64,000 nt of DNA from Bdellovibrionales bacterium (GTDB taxonomy: Bacteria; Bdellovibrionota; UBA1018; CAIMNF01): NCBI GenBank assembly GCA_947502835.1, contig CANNBJ010000002.1, positions 124,001-188,000 on the forward strand, given 5' to 3'. The notes beneath the pieces were generated by a model. It had not been told where the DNA came from and made no database searches. It saw nothing but the letters and a program-made list of their open reading frames with translations. The stretch's first letter is position 1, and each line of letters opens with the position of its first letter. Positions 43,076-52,905 of this stretch are shown piece by piece. A program made the translations under genes and the position numbers.

Positions 43076-44524
43076 TTAATGGATCAGCGGGATCCCTTTC
43101 AGGTATTGTAACATGGCATTGGGAATTATCCCGAGGAAGAGAACGAAAACCGCCGCACCCACGGCAACTAATTGACTCCCGGGAGTGAGCTCCCATTCAC
43201 CCGACGTCGGGGCGGCTTCCCGCATGGTCATCAGAGCAATTGCTCGAAGATAGGCATATGCTCCTACGACAGTACAAAGTGCGGCGATCACCACAACTAC
43301 GGTTTCCCCTCCATTCATGGAGGCCATGAACACGAAGTACTTTGCGAAAAATCCAACAGTGAAAGGCATCCCTGCCATTGAAAACAGGAAGATCGTCCAG
43401 AGACCGGTCAAATAGGGCGAACGTTTCATGAGGCCCGTCAGGTCGATCAATTCAGTCCCCGTATCTGCCGGGGATTTGGAAAGCGCAAGCAGCACAAAGG
43501 CTCCCGTGCTCATCACACAATATCCACACAAATAGATCAGAACAGAGGATGCGGATGCCCCGGAGTCGAAGCTGCCGAGGACACCAAGCATGAGGTAGCC
43601 CGTGTGGGTGATCGATGAATAGGCAAACAATCTCTTGAGGCTTCTTTGAGTAATCATGACTGTTGAGCCCACAATCAGGCTCGCCACAGTAACGAACCGG
43701 AGAGCCGACTTCAGCCATGCCAGATAATTGCCCATTTCAGCGGCACCATAATCAATCATATGGATCAGCCGAACCAGCGTGAGAAAGGACGCTGCTGTGA
43801 TGATGGTTGCCATGATCCCCGTCACCGGGGTGGGAGCGCCCTCGTACACATCGGGTTTCCAAAAGTGAAGGGGCGCGGCTGCAACCTTGAACAAGAAGGA
43901 GACGAGGAGCAACAAATGCCCGAGTTCCAGCATGACTCCACCTGATTTGGAAGCCGAAAACACGCCCGAATAGGTCAGGGTTCCCGTTGCGCCAAATACA
44001 AATGAGCTTCCCAACAAAAACACCGCTCCCATGGCTCCCCCGAGAATGAAGTACTTGAGAGCGGCCTCATTGGATCTGGAATCGTTTCGGCGAAATCCTG
44101 CAAGGGTATAGGCGGGCAGGGACATCACTTCGAGCGCAATGAAGGTAAGGATGAGATTGCGCGAAGCAACCATGACCGATGCCCCCAATACCAAAATCAG
44201 GAGCAAATGATAGTAGTCGGAAATATGAATGCGCTCCCGGCTGAGGTAGTGCCCGGTCCCGAGAATGAACATCGCTGCAAGAGCGCACAGGCCTCCCAGA
44301 ACAAGAAGGGTGAGAGAAGAGATCTCAAAAGACCCTGCAAATACCAAAGCCGCCTCGGACGGCTGCTTCCCCAAACTCAGGACTGCCGTACCAACCACCG
44401 TGATCAAGGCGGAGATCTGTGCCGGACGCTTCGACTCGGTTCGAATCACGCTGATCAGCAAAGTAAGGAGGATCCCTGCACAAAGAGAAATCCACGGACC
44501 CAACAAGTCAAATTCTGCGCTCAT
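43076..44524 (-). CDS. nuoN: NADH-quinone oxidoreductase subunit N
   Basis: The 482-residue antiporter-like membrane subunit has 14 predicted helices. The proton-path residues are present: Glu132 in ALEVMSLPAYTL (helix 5) and Lys213 in FLFKVAAAPLHFWKPDVYEGAP (helix 7), plus the AYSSITHTGYLMLG motif. It contrasts with its diverged relative at 56117, which lacks both. It is 1 nt from nuoM. Confidence 0.96.
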   Translation of the reverse strand: MSAEFDLLGPWISLCAGILLTLLISVIRTESKRPAQISALITVVGTAVLSLGKQPSEAALVFAGSFEISSLTLLVLGGLCALAAMFILGTGHYLSRERIHISDYYHLLLILVLGASVMVASRNLILTFIALEVMSLPAYTLAGFRRNDSRSNEAALKYFILGGAMGAVFLLGSSFVFGATGTLTYSGVFSASKSGGVMLELGHLLLLVSFLFKVAAAPLHFWKPDVYEGAPTPVTGIMATIITAASFLTLVRLIHMIDYGAAEMGNYLAWLKSALRFVTVASLIVGSTVMITQRSLKRLFAYSSITHTGYLMLGVLGSFDSGASASSVLIYLCGYCVMSTGAFVLLALSKSPADTGTELIDLTGLMKRSPYLTGLWTIFLFSMAGMPFTVGFFAKYFVFMASMNGGETVVVVIAALCTVVGAYAYLRAIALMTMREAAPTSGEWELTPGSQLVAVGAAVFVLFLGIIPNAMLQYLKGIPLIH

Positions 44525-44525
44525 C

Positions 44526-45992
44526 TCAGTTTCCCTTCAGAAAAATCGACGTTTGAAACCCGAAAACCACTACCGCCATGATCAAGAGGAAGACCAGAAC
44601 CAGTTCAAATCCGCTAAGGTCCTCGGCATGCGCCCCTTGTTTGCCAGGGTCAGTGGAGGAGGCTCCGAAACCCATCTGCTGATAAAACTTCAACATATAC
44701 GCCGCTCCCAGAACTGCACCGAATCCGGCCACGACGGTGCTCAGGGTGCTCACAGGCCATGAATTCAGGAGAACCAGGAACTCTCCCGCGAAATTCAATG
44801 TTCCTGGAAGGGACACGGAGGCAAGCATCACCACAAACAAGGCTGTGAAGAGCACGGGGAACTGTTGCGAGAGGCCGCGAGGCACCCCAAGATCGAGACC
44901 CTCCGATCTTTCATCAATTTTTGAGAGAAGAAAGAACAGGAGCGCACTCACCATGGTGTGTCCGACGCTCAAGAAAATCGCCGAGAGCGCACCCTGGTTC
45001 TTCATGGTGAACACACCCAACATGACGAATCCGAGATGGCTGATGGAGGAGTACGCAAGAAGTGCCTTTGGTTGATTTGAGCGATACGCAAGGAGTGCCG
45101 CGTAGACAACGGAACAAGCCGCAATGGCCATGAGCACACCCTGATATGTCCCCATCGTTTGTGGAAACAGAGGCATCACGAAGCGGATCATTCCATACAC
45201 GCCAAGCTTGGAGAGGATCGCCGACATCCAGATTGTGGCCGGGAACGGGGCAAGAACATACACATCCTTCAACCAGGAATGAAAGGGCACGAGGGGAACC
45301 TTGATTGCAAAGGCAAGAAAGAACCCGAAAAAAGCGAGCTTCGCATGAAGCTCCGGGAGCCCACCCGCTACCGGGATCAGGCTCCCCAGATGGGAAGAGA
45401 CTGCTCCTCCATCCTTCACCTGGCGAGAGAGAAGGAAGAAAACCGATACCAACATCAAAATGGAACCGAGGAAACTCATCAGGAAGAATCGGAAGACTGC
45501 AGAAGCCTTTTGATTTTCACCCCAAATGCCGACCATGAAGATCATAGGGATAAACACCGACTCATATCCCAGATAAAAGACAATCAAGTCTTGGCTCAAA
45601 AAGGCGGTATTCAATCCAAACAGCAGGAAAAATCCGAGGGCTGTGAAAAGCTTGGGACTTTTCCTGTACCACACGCCTTTGGAACTGAACGCGATCACAG
45701 CTGTCAAGGCGTTCATCACGACGAACCACGCGGACACGGAATCAAGCCGAAGCGAAAGCTTCGCTCCGATCTGGGGAAGCCACTGTAATTGGTGCTCAAC
45801 AGCAAACCGGGCCGCCGTCGCGGCTGAAGTGGCAAAGAGGATCCCGGAGGACTCGTACACCGTAAGGGCCAGGAACAAGAGACTTGCAAAAATCGCATAT
45901 CCCCTTTGAACCGCTCTCGGAACCACCAGGCTCAGCACCATCGCAAACAAGGGCAACGTCAGAAGAAAACTCAAAGAATCGCTAATTTCCAT
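44526..45992 (-). CDS. nuoM: NADH-quinone oxidoreductase subunit M
   Basis: The start is placed at ATG 45992 (MEISDSLSFLL, 488 residues), where GGAG is 9 nt upstream; the ATG two codons earlier is too close to that site. Proton-path residues are present: Glu in YLGYESVFIPMIF and Lys in FAIKVPLVPFHSWL. AYSSISHLGFVMLG is the conserved broken-helix block. It overlaps nuoL by 11 nt. Confidence 0.96.
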   Translation of the reverse strand: MEISDSLSFLLTLPLFAMVLSLVVPRAVQRGYAIFASLLFLALTVYESSGILFATSAATAARFAVEHQLQWLPQIGAKLSLRLDSVSAWFVVMNALTAVIAFSSKGVWYRKSPKLFTALGFFLLFGLNTAFLSQDLIVFYLGYESVFIPMIFMVGIWGENQKASAVFRFFLMSFLGSILMLVSVFFLLSRQVKDGGAVSSHLGSLIPVAGGLPELHAKLAFFGFFLAFAIKVPLVPFHSWLKDVYVLAPFPATIWMSAILSKLGVYGMIRFVMPLFPQTMGTYQGVLMAIAACSVVYAALLAYRSNQPKALLAYSSISHLGFVMLGVFTMKNQGALSAIFLSVGHTMVSALLFFLLSKIDERSEGLDLGVPRGLSQQFPVLFTALFVVMLASVSLPGTLNFAGEFLVLLNSWPVSTLSTVVAGFGAVLGAAYMLKFYQQMGFGASSTDPGKQGAHAEDLSGFELVLVFLLIMAVVVFGFQTSIFLKGN

Positions 45993-47829
45993 ACCCATTG
46001 ACTCCAAACACAAGGCCAAACATCAAACCAAGCAAAGCAAGAACCATCATCAGAAGATATCCCTGGGCTGAACCGGTCTGAACGGTCTTGAAGAGATTTC
46101 CCCCGAGGTCCACCGCTGCACCGGAGACCTGAAGGATCTTCTGAAAGAACCCGTCTTCCAGATAACGACCGAAGAAGGACGCTAGCGATTTCACGCCCCG
46201 ACCCACCACGGCTCCATAAAACTCATCCACCCGAAATGGATCCTTCGTCGCTTCAACCTGGATGGTGCCGGAATATTTACGATAGCCGAGAAAGGCACCC
46301 ACGCCTGCGATCAAAAGGCTCAAGGCCATGATCACGGCAGGTGAAACCGAGGATGCCCCTTCCCCGTGAGCGGTCTCAAGATGCACAGGGACCCCGAACC
46401 AGCCTCCCGCCAGTGATGCCACCGCAAGAATGACCAGAGGAAGTATCATCACCAACGGGGACTCATGAACATGACTCCCGGCTTCCTCGGACAATCGTGA
46501 TTCACCGAAGAAAACCAATACATAAAGGCGCGTCATGTAGAATGCGGTCAGAAGGGCGGAAAATGCCAGGACACCGAAGACCCACGGATTCCCGTGCGCG
46601 GCGACGAGTGCCTCGTGCAGGATCATGTCCTTGGAAAAAAATCCGCTGAAGGGAAACAAGCCAAGAATTGCCGCCCAACCAGCGGTGAAAGTCCAAAACG
46701 TGAAGGGCAATCGCTTTCGAAGTCCGCCCATCTTGAAGACATCCTGGGTTCCGGAAAGGGCGTGGATGACACTCCCGGCACCGAGAAAAAGAAGCGCTTT
46801 GAAGAATGCGTGGGTTACCACATGAAACACGCCCGCTTCCGCCGCACCCACTCCGCATGCAGCAAACATGAATCCCAATTGGGAAATGGTGGAATAGGCC
46901 AAGACCTTCTTGATGTCGGACTGAAAACAGGCTGTGATGGCGGCCATCAGAGCGGTTGCCGCTCCTACCGCTGAAATCACCAACAGCACGGTAGTGGACT
47001 GGGAGATGACCGGGTTCAATCTCGCGAGTAGGTAAATTCCGCTGGTGACCATTGTGGCGGCATGAATCAGGGCAGACACAGGAGTCGGCCCGGCCATCGC
47101 ATCAGGAAGCCAGGTGAAAAGAGGAATCTGTGCAGACTTTCCGGTACAAGCCAAAAAGATCAGCAGACCAAAGACCGTTGCAACATCGGGCCTGAACTCG
47201 AAGCCGGCGAGGCGGGCCAAATCAAGCGTGCCCGCAAACTTGAATGCAATGAACATTGCAAACAGAAGGCCCAAATCTCCAATCCGATTCATGAGAAACG
47301 CCTTTTGTGCTGCAGCGATATTTGCCATCTCCTTGGACCAGAACCCGATCAACAAATAACTGGCAAGACCTACGCCTTCCCATCCGAGGAACACCTGGGG
47401 CAGGGAGGAGCCCAGGACCAGATTGAGCATCATGAAGCAAAACAGATTCAGGTAGCAAAAATACCGGGCGGAACCCCTGTTTTCCATATACCCGATTGAA
47501 TAAAAATGGATGAGCGCTCCCACTCCGGTGATCACCAGCGTGAATGCAGCACTCAGGCGATCAAAACGGTACCCGAACTCGACATGCAAGGCCCCGAGAT
47601 TCATCCATGAAAAGAGGCTCTCTTCCAAAACCGGTCCGACACCAGCGGAGCCCTTGAGCCTGGCCCAGGCGATGAGTGCGCACACAAAAGCGGCAACCAT
47701 TGCCGACGAGGCTATCAGTCCGGCAACCCATACCGAGGGCTCCCGTTTCCGGGCTGCAGAATTGAAATGATAAAATGCGTTCAGGGCGAACCCCAATAGA
47801 GGCAAAAATACCAACAAAGTGATGATCAT
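45982..47829 (-). CDS. nuoL: NADH-quinone oxidoreductase subunit L
   Basis: The 615-residue distal antiporter-like subunit carries the canonical GWEGVGLASYLLIGFW (Glu, helix 5), GKSAQIPLFTWLPDAMAGPTPVSALIHAATMV (Lys and His, helices 7-8) and AYSTISQLGFM motifs. The C-terminal lateral helix HL and final anchor (residues 540-615) are present. It is 3 nt from nuoK. Confidence 0.97.
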   Translation of the reverse strand: MIITLLVFLPLLGFALNAFYHFNSAARKREPSVWVAGLIASSAMVAAFVCALIAWARLKGSAGVGPVLEESLFSWMNLGALHVEFGYRFDRLSAAFTLVITGVGALIHFYSIGYMENRGSARYFCYLNLFCFMMLNLVLGSSLPQVFLGWEGVGLASYLLIGFWSKEMANIAAAQKAFLMNRIGDLGLLFAMFIAFKFAGTLDLARLAGFEFRPDVATVFGLLIFLACTGKSAQIPLFTWLPDAMAGPTPVSALIHAATMVTSGIYLLARLNPVISQSTTVLLVISAVGAATALMAAITACFQSDIKKVLAYSTISQLGFMFAACGVGAAEAGVFHVVTHAFFKALLFLGAGSVIHALSGTQDVFKMGGLRKRLPFTFWTFTAGWAAILGLFPFSGFFSKDMILHEALVAAHGNPWVFGVLAFSALLTAFYMTRLYVLVFFGESRLSEEAGSHVHESPLVMILPLVILAVASLAGGWFGVPVHLETAHGEGASSVSPAVIMALSLLIAGVGAFLGYRKYSGTIQVEATKDPFRVDEFYGAVVGRGVKSLASFFGRYLEDGFFQKILQVSGAAVDLGGNLFKTVQTGSAQGYLLMMVLALLGLMFGLVFGVNGYGN

Positions 47830-47832
47830 GTT

Positions 47833-48141
47833 TCAATCCCTCAAAATCTGAATTTGATCGGAATCGACCGTTTTCAAAGTTCTAAACAGTGCGATCACAA
47901 GGCCCAGACCCACTGCGGACTCCGCTGCTGCGACTGTCATCACAAAGAGAACGGCCAGGTGCCCGTCCAATGAGTTGTGGATCTTCGAGAATGCCACAAA
48001 ACTCAAATTGACACCGTTCAACATCAGCTCCACGCACATCAACATGACGAGGAGATTCTTCCGGACCAAAAGACCGAAAAGGCCAACACCGAAAATGACC
48101 AGGGAAACCACCAGCATCATCCAAGGCTCTAGCATCGTCAT
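47833..48141 (-). CDS. nuoK: NADH-quinone oxidoreductase subunit K
   Basis: The 102-residue, three-helix subunit has both essential Glu: CVELMLNGVNL (helix 2) and AAAESAVGLGL (helix 3), which belong to the E-channel/central hydrophilic axis. It overlaps nuoJ by 4 nt (ATGA). Confidence 0.96.
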   Translation of the reverse strand: MTMLEPWMMLVVSLVIFGVGLFGLLVRKNLLVMLMCVELMLNGVNLSFVAFSKIHNSLDGHLAVLFVMTVAAAESAVGLGLVIALFRTLKTVDSDQIQILRD

Positions 48142-48683
48142 GGCGCGGTCCTCCCCGACGATCCTTTGCGTTTTGCAATTGCGATGGTCGCCACAATGGC
48201 ACCAAGGAGCAAAAAGGATGTAAGTTCGAATTGAAGAATGTGGTCAGAGAAGAGTGCATTCGCAATGCTCTTCACGTTGCCTCCCTGCTCCTCCATTTTT
48301 TCGACGGTCCAATCCCCGGCAGGAACGATCCCGCGCGCAAGAAAAGCAACCTTTACGAACAAGAAGACAAGAAAGGAAACTGCCACTCCGGAAATCACCT
48401 TGAAGGTTCCGCTCGAGGACTTGAAGTCCTCCACCGGACGATCCTGATTCAGGAGCATGATCACAAACACAAAAAGAACCATGATCGCCCCCGTGTAAAC
48501 GAGGATTTGCAGAGCAGCCACCAAATGGGCGGACATCAGGGCATAGAGCCCCGCAAACGCGAAAAACACCGCCACCAGTGCAAAGGCGGACGCGACGGGA
48601 TTCTTTTTGAAGATCACCATGAGGGAACCTAGAATGGCGATGGTGGAAAAAGCGACAAAGGCCAGAAAGGGGTAGTCGATCAT
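48138..48683 (-). CDS. nuoJ: NADH-quinone oxidoreductase subunit J
   Basis: The 181-residue, five-helix subunit contains the helix 3 block LQILVYTGAIMVLFVFVIML, whose Tyr/Gly form the pi-bulge that switches during turnover. It overlaps nuoK and nuoI by 4 nt each. Confidence 0.96.
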   Translation of the reverse strand: MIDYPFLAFVAFSTIAILGSLMVIFKKNPVASAFALVAVFFAFAGLYALMSAHLVAALQILVYTGAIMVLFVFVIMLLNQDRPVEDFKSSSGTFKVISGVAVSFLVFLFVKVAFLARGIVPAGDWTVEKMEEQGGNVKSIANALFSDHILQFELTSFLLLGAIVATIAIAKRKGSSGRTAP

Positions 48684-49123
48684 TTGTTACCCCTTTGCTC
48701 GAGAAGAAAATCCTTCTCATACACAGTTCTTGATTGCTGGCTCATCTCGTAAATATTGGAAAGCTTGATCGCATCCTTCGGGCAGGCCTCCTCGCACATG
48801 CCACAAAAACAACACCTGAGAGAATCGATCTCGAACTTCACCGGATACTTCTCCTTGTCCTCTCTTTCACCTGCGACGATGTGAATGCACTCGGCAGGAC
48901 ACACTGTGGGGCACAACATGCACGCCGTGCAATTCTCAACACCGTTGACCGCTTTGATGTAGTGCTGGCCGCGGTAGCGGCCCGAATAATCCCGCCTTTG
49001 CTCCGGAAACTGCAGTGTTACCTTCTTATGGAACAAAAAATTCTTCATCGTGATCCACAGACCGCGGATGATCTCAATCAAATAGAGCCGGTTCAAGAAA
49101 CCGGGCTTGCGAATTGCCAACAT
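48680..49123 (-). CDS. nuoI: NADH-quinone oxidoreductase subunit I
   Basis: The 147-residue ferredoxin-like subunit holds clusters N6a and N6b: CTACMLCPTVCP and CCFCGMCEEACP. The N-terminal amphipathic helix anchors it on the membrane arm near the quinone site. It overlaps nuoJ by 4 nt and lies 2 nt after nuoH. Confidence 0.97.
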   Translation of the reverse strand: MLAIRKPGFLNRLYLIEIIRGLWITMKNFLFHKKVTLQFPEQRRDYSGRYRGQHYIKAVNGVENCTACMLCPTVCPAECIHIVAGEREDKEKYPVKFEIDSLRCCFCGMCEEACPKDAIKLSNIYEMSQQSRTVYEKDFLLEQRGNK

Positions 49124-49125
49124 AA

Positions 49126-50217
49126 TCAGAGCACTCCTTTATAAATCAGGAAGCCGGTCACAAGGACGTTCAGTAAGCCAAGAGGAAACAAAACCTTCCA
49201 GCCAAAATTCATGAGCTGATCAAAGCGAAATCGGGGAAGCGTCCATCGCACCCAGACAAAGAACCACATCCAAGACGCAACCTTGATCACAAAAGACAAC
49301 CCTTGAAACAATACCTCGACAAGACCCGGATTCGGAAAGAGGTCGAGAGCCTGCACTTTGGAAACCACAATTGAAAAGAAGGGCAGGAGCTGCCACCCGC
49401 CGAAAAACAAGGTGGCGATCAGCGCCGACGCGACTGCCATGTTGATGAACTCCGCCATCATGAACATCGCAAACCGCATGGATCCGTACTCGAGATGATA
49501 TCCCGCTATCAACTCGGACTCGCCCTCAGGAAGATCAAAGGGGAGCCGGTTCGTCTCGGCGAACACCGACACGAGGAACAACAGGAAACCAACGGGTTGT
49601 ATGAAAACCCCCCACTTTGGAATGGCGATCGAGCCCAGCATGAAAAGAGTCTCCCCTTGGGCAGATGCGATGTCACCGAGCTTCACGGATTGAAACACCA
49701 TCATCAAACCAACCAGAGACAAACCCAGGGTGAGTTCGTAGCTGATCATCTGTGCGGAACTCCTGAGGCTTCCGAGAAGGGAATAGTGGTTGTTGGACGC
49801 CCAACCCGCCATGATGATTCCGTAGACCCCGAGCGATGCAATTGAAAAGCAATACAGGACCCCGACATCGAGATTGGCGATTTGAAACTGGGTTGTGGTG
49901 CCCTCCAGGGAAAGGGATCCGGCAAATGGAATCACAGCAAAGGTCATGAAGGCGGGAATGACCGCCACCCACGGCGCGATGGTGTAATAGAACTTGTTCA
50001 CGTGTGCCGGCGCACGATCCTCCTTGAAGATGAATTTAATCACGTCGCAGGCCGCCTGAAACAATCCGAACGGACCCATTCGATTCGGTCCGAGACGGTT
50101 CTGCATCAGGGCTGAGCCTCTCCGCTCGACAAACAACATGATCGGAACTGTGGCCAGCAACCCGGCAAGCACGATGCCGATTTTGATGAACATCAGGGTC
50201 TGCTCAAGGGTGCTCAC
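49126..50217 (-). CDS. nuoH: NADH-quinone oxidoreductase subunit H
   Basis: The 363-residue subunit forms the quinone chamber. Conserved blocks are VERRGSALMQNRLGPNRMG, the acidic loop ETNRLPFDLPEGESELIAGY and the C-terminal RFRFDQLMNFGWKVLFPL. The acidic loop and GP motif are present here but lost in the diverged relative at 60276. It overlaps nuoG by 4 nt. Confidence 0.97.
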   Translation of the reverse strand: MSTLEQTLMFIKIGIVLAGLLATVPIMLFVERRGSALMQNRLGPNRMGPFGLFQAACDVIKFIFKEDRAPAHVNKFYYTIAPWVAVIPAFMTFAVIPFAGSLSLEGTTTQFQIANLDVGVLYCFSIASLGVYGIIMAGWASNNHYSLLGSLRSSAQMISYELTLGLSLVGLMMVFQSVKLGDIASAQGETLFMLGSIAIPKWGVFIQPVGFLLFLVSVFAETNRLPFDLPEGESELIAGYHLEYGSMRFAMFMMAEFINMAVASALIATLFFGGWQLLPFFSIVVSKVQALDLFPNPGLVEVLFQGLSFVIKVASWMWFFVWVRWTLPRFRFDQLMNFGWKVLFPLGLLNVLVTGFLIYKGVL

Positions 50218-51632
50218 GGATTCACCTCGCTGCTCTTTTGATTCAACACTAACATCAGGATCTCACCCAATGCTTTCGACTTTCCTCGCGGCAGGAGTGC
50301 ACGCTTGAGAGTCTGCGAGGTGCCTTGGTGATTGAGGATCGTTCCATCCTTTTCGAGAAAGCTGAGACCGGGAAGAATTGCATGAACGCTGTTTCTTTCC
50401 TTCTCAAGAAAGACACCCACTCCATATGCTTTTTTCGCCTCGATCCGAGGCAATTCGGCACGCCCCCCCCGGAACACGACAACCACGGTGGACTTTGCCG
50501 CTCCCAGCAGGGGAGGGATTCCCAAGGTTTCTGCACCCTTGAGATTGGAGGTCTTGCTCTTCATTTTGAGAATTCCATCTTTCGGACCATCTTGTGCCGA
50601 GGACTCCACACCGGGAGTTCCGAAGCTCCGGATTGCCGCACGCGGCGCCCAGATCCGTGCCGCCTCTTGGACCGATTTCATTTCCTCAAGCGTCAGATCG
50701 GTCCCCACAAGGAAAAGAACATCCTCTCCACCCGAATCATTTCGAAGGGCGGTGAGCAGCTCATCCCAGCGGGTCACGAGCCAGGACTCACCGGCCTTCC
50801 GCATGGGATCCACAATCCTGCTCGGATCTTGGGCGTACTGATAATTGAACCTGCCTTCATCGCACATCCAATACTTGTTGATCTCTAGATTCTCGCGGGG
50901 AACACACCGGTACACGACATTGCCTTCGTGCTGTACCTCCATGTTGCACCCCTTCGAACAACCCTCGCAAACCGTCGGGGTTTTCTTCAACATCCACGCC
51001 CGCTTCCTGAAGCGGAAATCCTTCAGGGTAAGCGATCCGGTCGGACAGATGTCGGAGTAATTGCCTGCATATTCGGTCTTCAGCTGTTTTCCGTCGATGG
51101 TGGTGATGTCGATATTGTTTCCACGTTTGATTGCGACCATCTCATGGATTCCCGCAACTTCCTCTCCGAAACGAATACAACGCGTGCAGTGAATGCAACG
51201 ATTCATGTTCTTTTGAATCACCGGTCCCATGTCGACGTCCACATAAGTGCGGCGCTCTTCACTGTGTCTCATAAATTCGCTGCCATGCCCGAAGGAGTTG
51301 TCCTGAAGGTCGCATTCGCCTGCCTTGTCGCAAATCGGGCAATCCAGCGGGTGATTCAAAAGCAGGAACTCCATGGTTCCAGCCCGGCCCTTTTTCACGG
51401 CTTCGGATTGGGTCTTTACCACCATGCCCTCGGCGGCCTGGGTCGAGCATGCGGTCTGCAACTTGGGCATTTTTTCAACTTCTACGTAACACATCCGGCA
51501 CTGGGCAACCACGGACAGTCCGGGGTGATAACAGAATACAGGAATCTCGATTCCCGCCCTTTTTGCGACTGTGACCAGATTTTCCCCGGCCTTGAAGTCC
51601 ACCTCTTTTCCGTCAATGGTACACTTAGGCAT
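50214..51632 (-). CDS. nuoG: NADH-quinone oxidoreductase subunit G, short form
   Basis: The 472-residue protein has a complete Fe-S part: an N-terminal [2Fe-2S] domain (CYHPGLSVVAQCRMC), the His-Cys3 cluster (HPLDCPICDKAGECDLQ), CIHCTRCIRFGEEVAG for further [4Fe-4S] clusters and CEGCSKGCNM. After about residue 290 only a shrunken remnant of the molybdopterin-oxidoreductase-like domain follows (family members are commonly 680-910 residues). A G8 tract lies in the coding strand at 50463-50470. It overlaps nuoF by 8 nt. Confidence 0.94.
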   Translation of the reverse strand: MPKCTIDGKEVDFKAGENLVTVAKRAGIEIPVFCYHPGLSVVAQCRMCYVEVEKMPKLQTACSTQAAEGMVVKTQSEAVKKGRAGTMEFLLLNHPLDCPICDKAGECDLQDNSFGHGSEFMRHSEERRTYVDVDMGPVIQKNMNRCIHCTRCIRFGEEVAGIHEMVAIKRGNNIDITTIDGKQLKTEYAGNYSDICPTGSLTLKDFRFRKRAWMLKKTPTVCEGCSKGCNMEVQHEGNVVYRCVPRENLEINKYWMCDEGRFNYQYAQDPSRIVDPMRKAGESWLVTRWDELLTALRNDSGGEDVLFLVGTDLTLEEMKSVQEAARIWAPRAAIRSFGTPGVESSAQDGPKDGILKMKSKTSNLKGAETLGIPPLLGAAKSTVVVVFRGGRAELPRIEAKKAYGVGVFLEKERNSVHAILPGLSFLEKDGTILNHQGTSQTLKRALLPRGKSKALGEILMLVLNQKSSEVNP

Positions 51633-52905
51633 GACTGCGCTGTCCCTTCACATAAGCATCAAATTCGGACCTGAATTTTTTCACAAAACTCTGCACCGGC
51701 ATTGCGGCGGCGTCCCCGAGTGCACACAACGTTTTCCCGCCGATGTTGCCCGCAACATCCACAAGCAAATCGACATCCGTTGATTTTGCTTCGCCATGGA
51801 CCATCTTGTGAAGCAAAGACTCCATCCAATGACACCCCTCTCGACAAGGTGTGCATTGGCCGCATGACTCATGGGCGTAGAACTTGGTGATCCGGAGGAG
51901 CAACTTCACCAAATCGGTATCCTCGTCAACAACCATGATCGCAGCGGATCCCATCATGGTACCGATCTTCATCAACGGCTCCACGTCGTACACCGCATCG
52001 ATCTCGTCGGCAGTCAAAACGGGGGAGGAGGAGCCTCCTGGGATCACAGCTTTCAGCTTTTTACCCTTCCAAACTCCACCACCAAGCTCCTCGATGATTT
52101 GTCTGAGCGTCATCGATCCCGCCGGCACCTCGTAGACTCCTGGACGATTCACGTGACCTGAAAGGGAAATCAGGCGCGTGCCACCGGACTTGTCAATCTT
52201 TCCGAGCTGGGCAAAGGCCTCACCACCCATGCGGATGATGTGCGGCACATTGGCAATCGACTCGACATTGTTCACCGCAGTCGGACACGAAAACGCGCCG
52301 GATACTGCGGGAAACGGAGGCTTCACGCGCGGCTCTCCGCGCTTGCCCTCGAGGGAGTTCAGAAGGCCGGTCTCCTCTCCGCAGATGTAGGCACCGGCAC
52401 CCCGATGTACGGTGATTTCAAGCTCGAATCCGGATCCGAAAATATTCTTCCCGAGAAAACCTTTCGCACGGGCCTCTTCGATCGCCGCTTCCAGCAGAAG
52501 CGCTTCCCGGACATATTCCCCCCGAATGTAGACATACGCGTGTTTGCATCCGATCGCATAGGAACCGATCAAAAGCCCTTCGATCAAAAGGTGAGGGGTG
52601 TAGCGGATGATCTGCCTGTCCTTGCAGGTGCCGGGCTCGGATTCATCGGCGTTGCAGACAAGATATTTGGGCTTTTCGGAGTTCTTCGGAATGAAGCTCC
52701 ACTTCATTCCCATCGGAAAGCCGGCTCCTCCGCGTCCGCGGATGTTCGCCTTCTTCACCTCTTCCACCACCTGGTCGGGAGTCATCCCGCCGAGCACCTT
52801 GCGTGCTGCTTCATACCCGTTCATTTCCGCGAGGTAATAATCAAGGGTGCGATTCGAGTCCTTCCAAAAATGCTGAACAAAAAGGGTTTTTGCATTAGTG
52901 CTCAT
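51625..52905 (-). CDS. nuoF: NADH-quinone oxidoreductase subunit F
   Basis: The 426-residue subunit binds NADH, FMN and cluster N3. GRGGAGFPMGMKWSF is the FMN/NAD loop, YICGEETGLLNSLEG the second nucleotide block and ESCGQCTPCREGC the [4Fe-4S] ligands. It overlaps nuoE by 11 nt and nuoG by 8 nt. Confidence 0.97.
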   Translation of the reverse strand: MSTNAKTLFVQHFWKDSNRTLDYYLAEMNGYEAARKVLGGMTPDQVVEEVKKANIRGRGGAGFPMGMKWSFIPKNSEKPKYLVCNADESEPGTCKDRQIIRYTPHLLIEGLLIGSYAIGCKHAYVYIRGEYVREALLLEAAIEEARAKGFLGKNIFGSGFELEITVHRGAGAYICGEETGLLNSLEGKRGEPRVKPPFPAVSGAFSCPTAVNNVESIANVPHIIRMGGEAFAQLGKIDKSGGTRLISLSGHVNRPGVYEVPAGSMTLRQIIEELGGGVWKGKKLKAVIPGGSSSPVLTADEIDAVYDVEPLMKIGTMMGSAAIMVVDEDTDLVKLLLRITKFYAHESCGQCTPCREGCHWMESLLHKMVHGEAKSTDVDLLVDVAGNIGGKTLCALGDAAAMPVQSFVKKFRSEFDAYVKGQRSHA

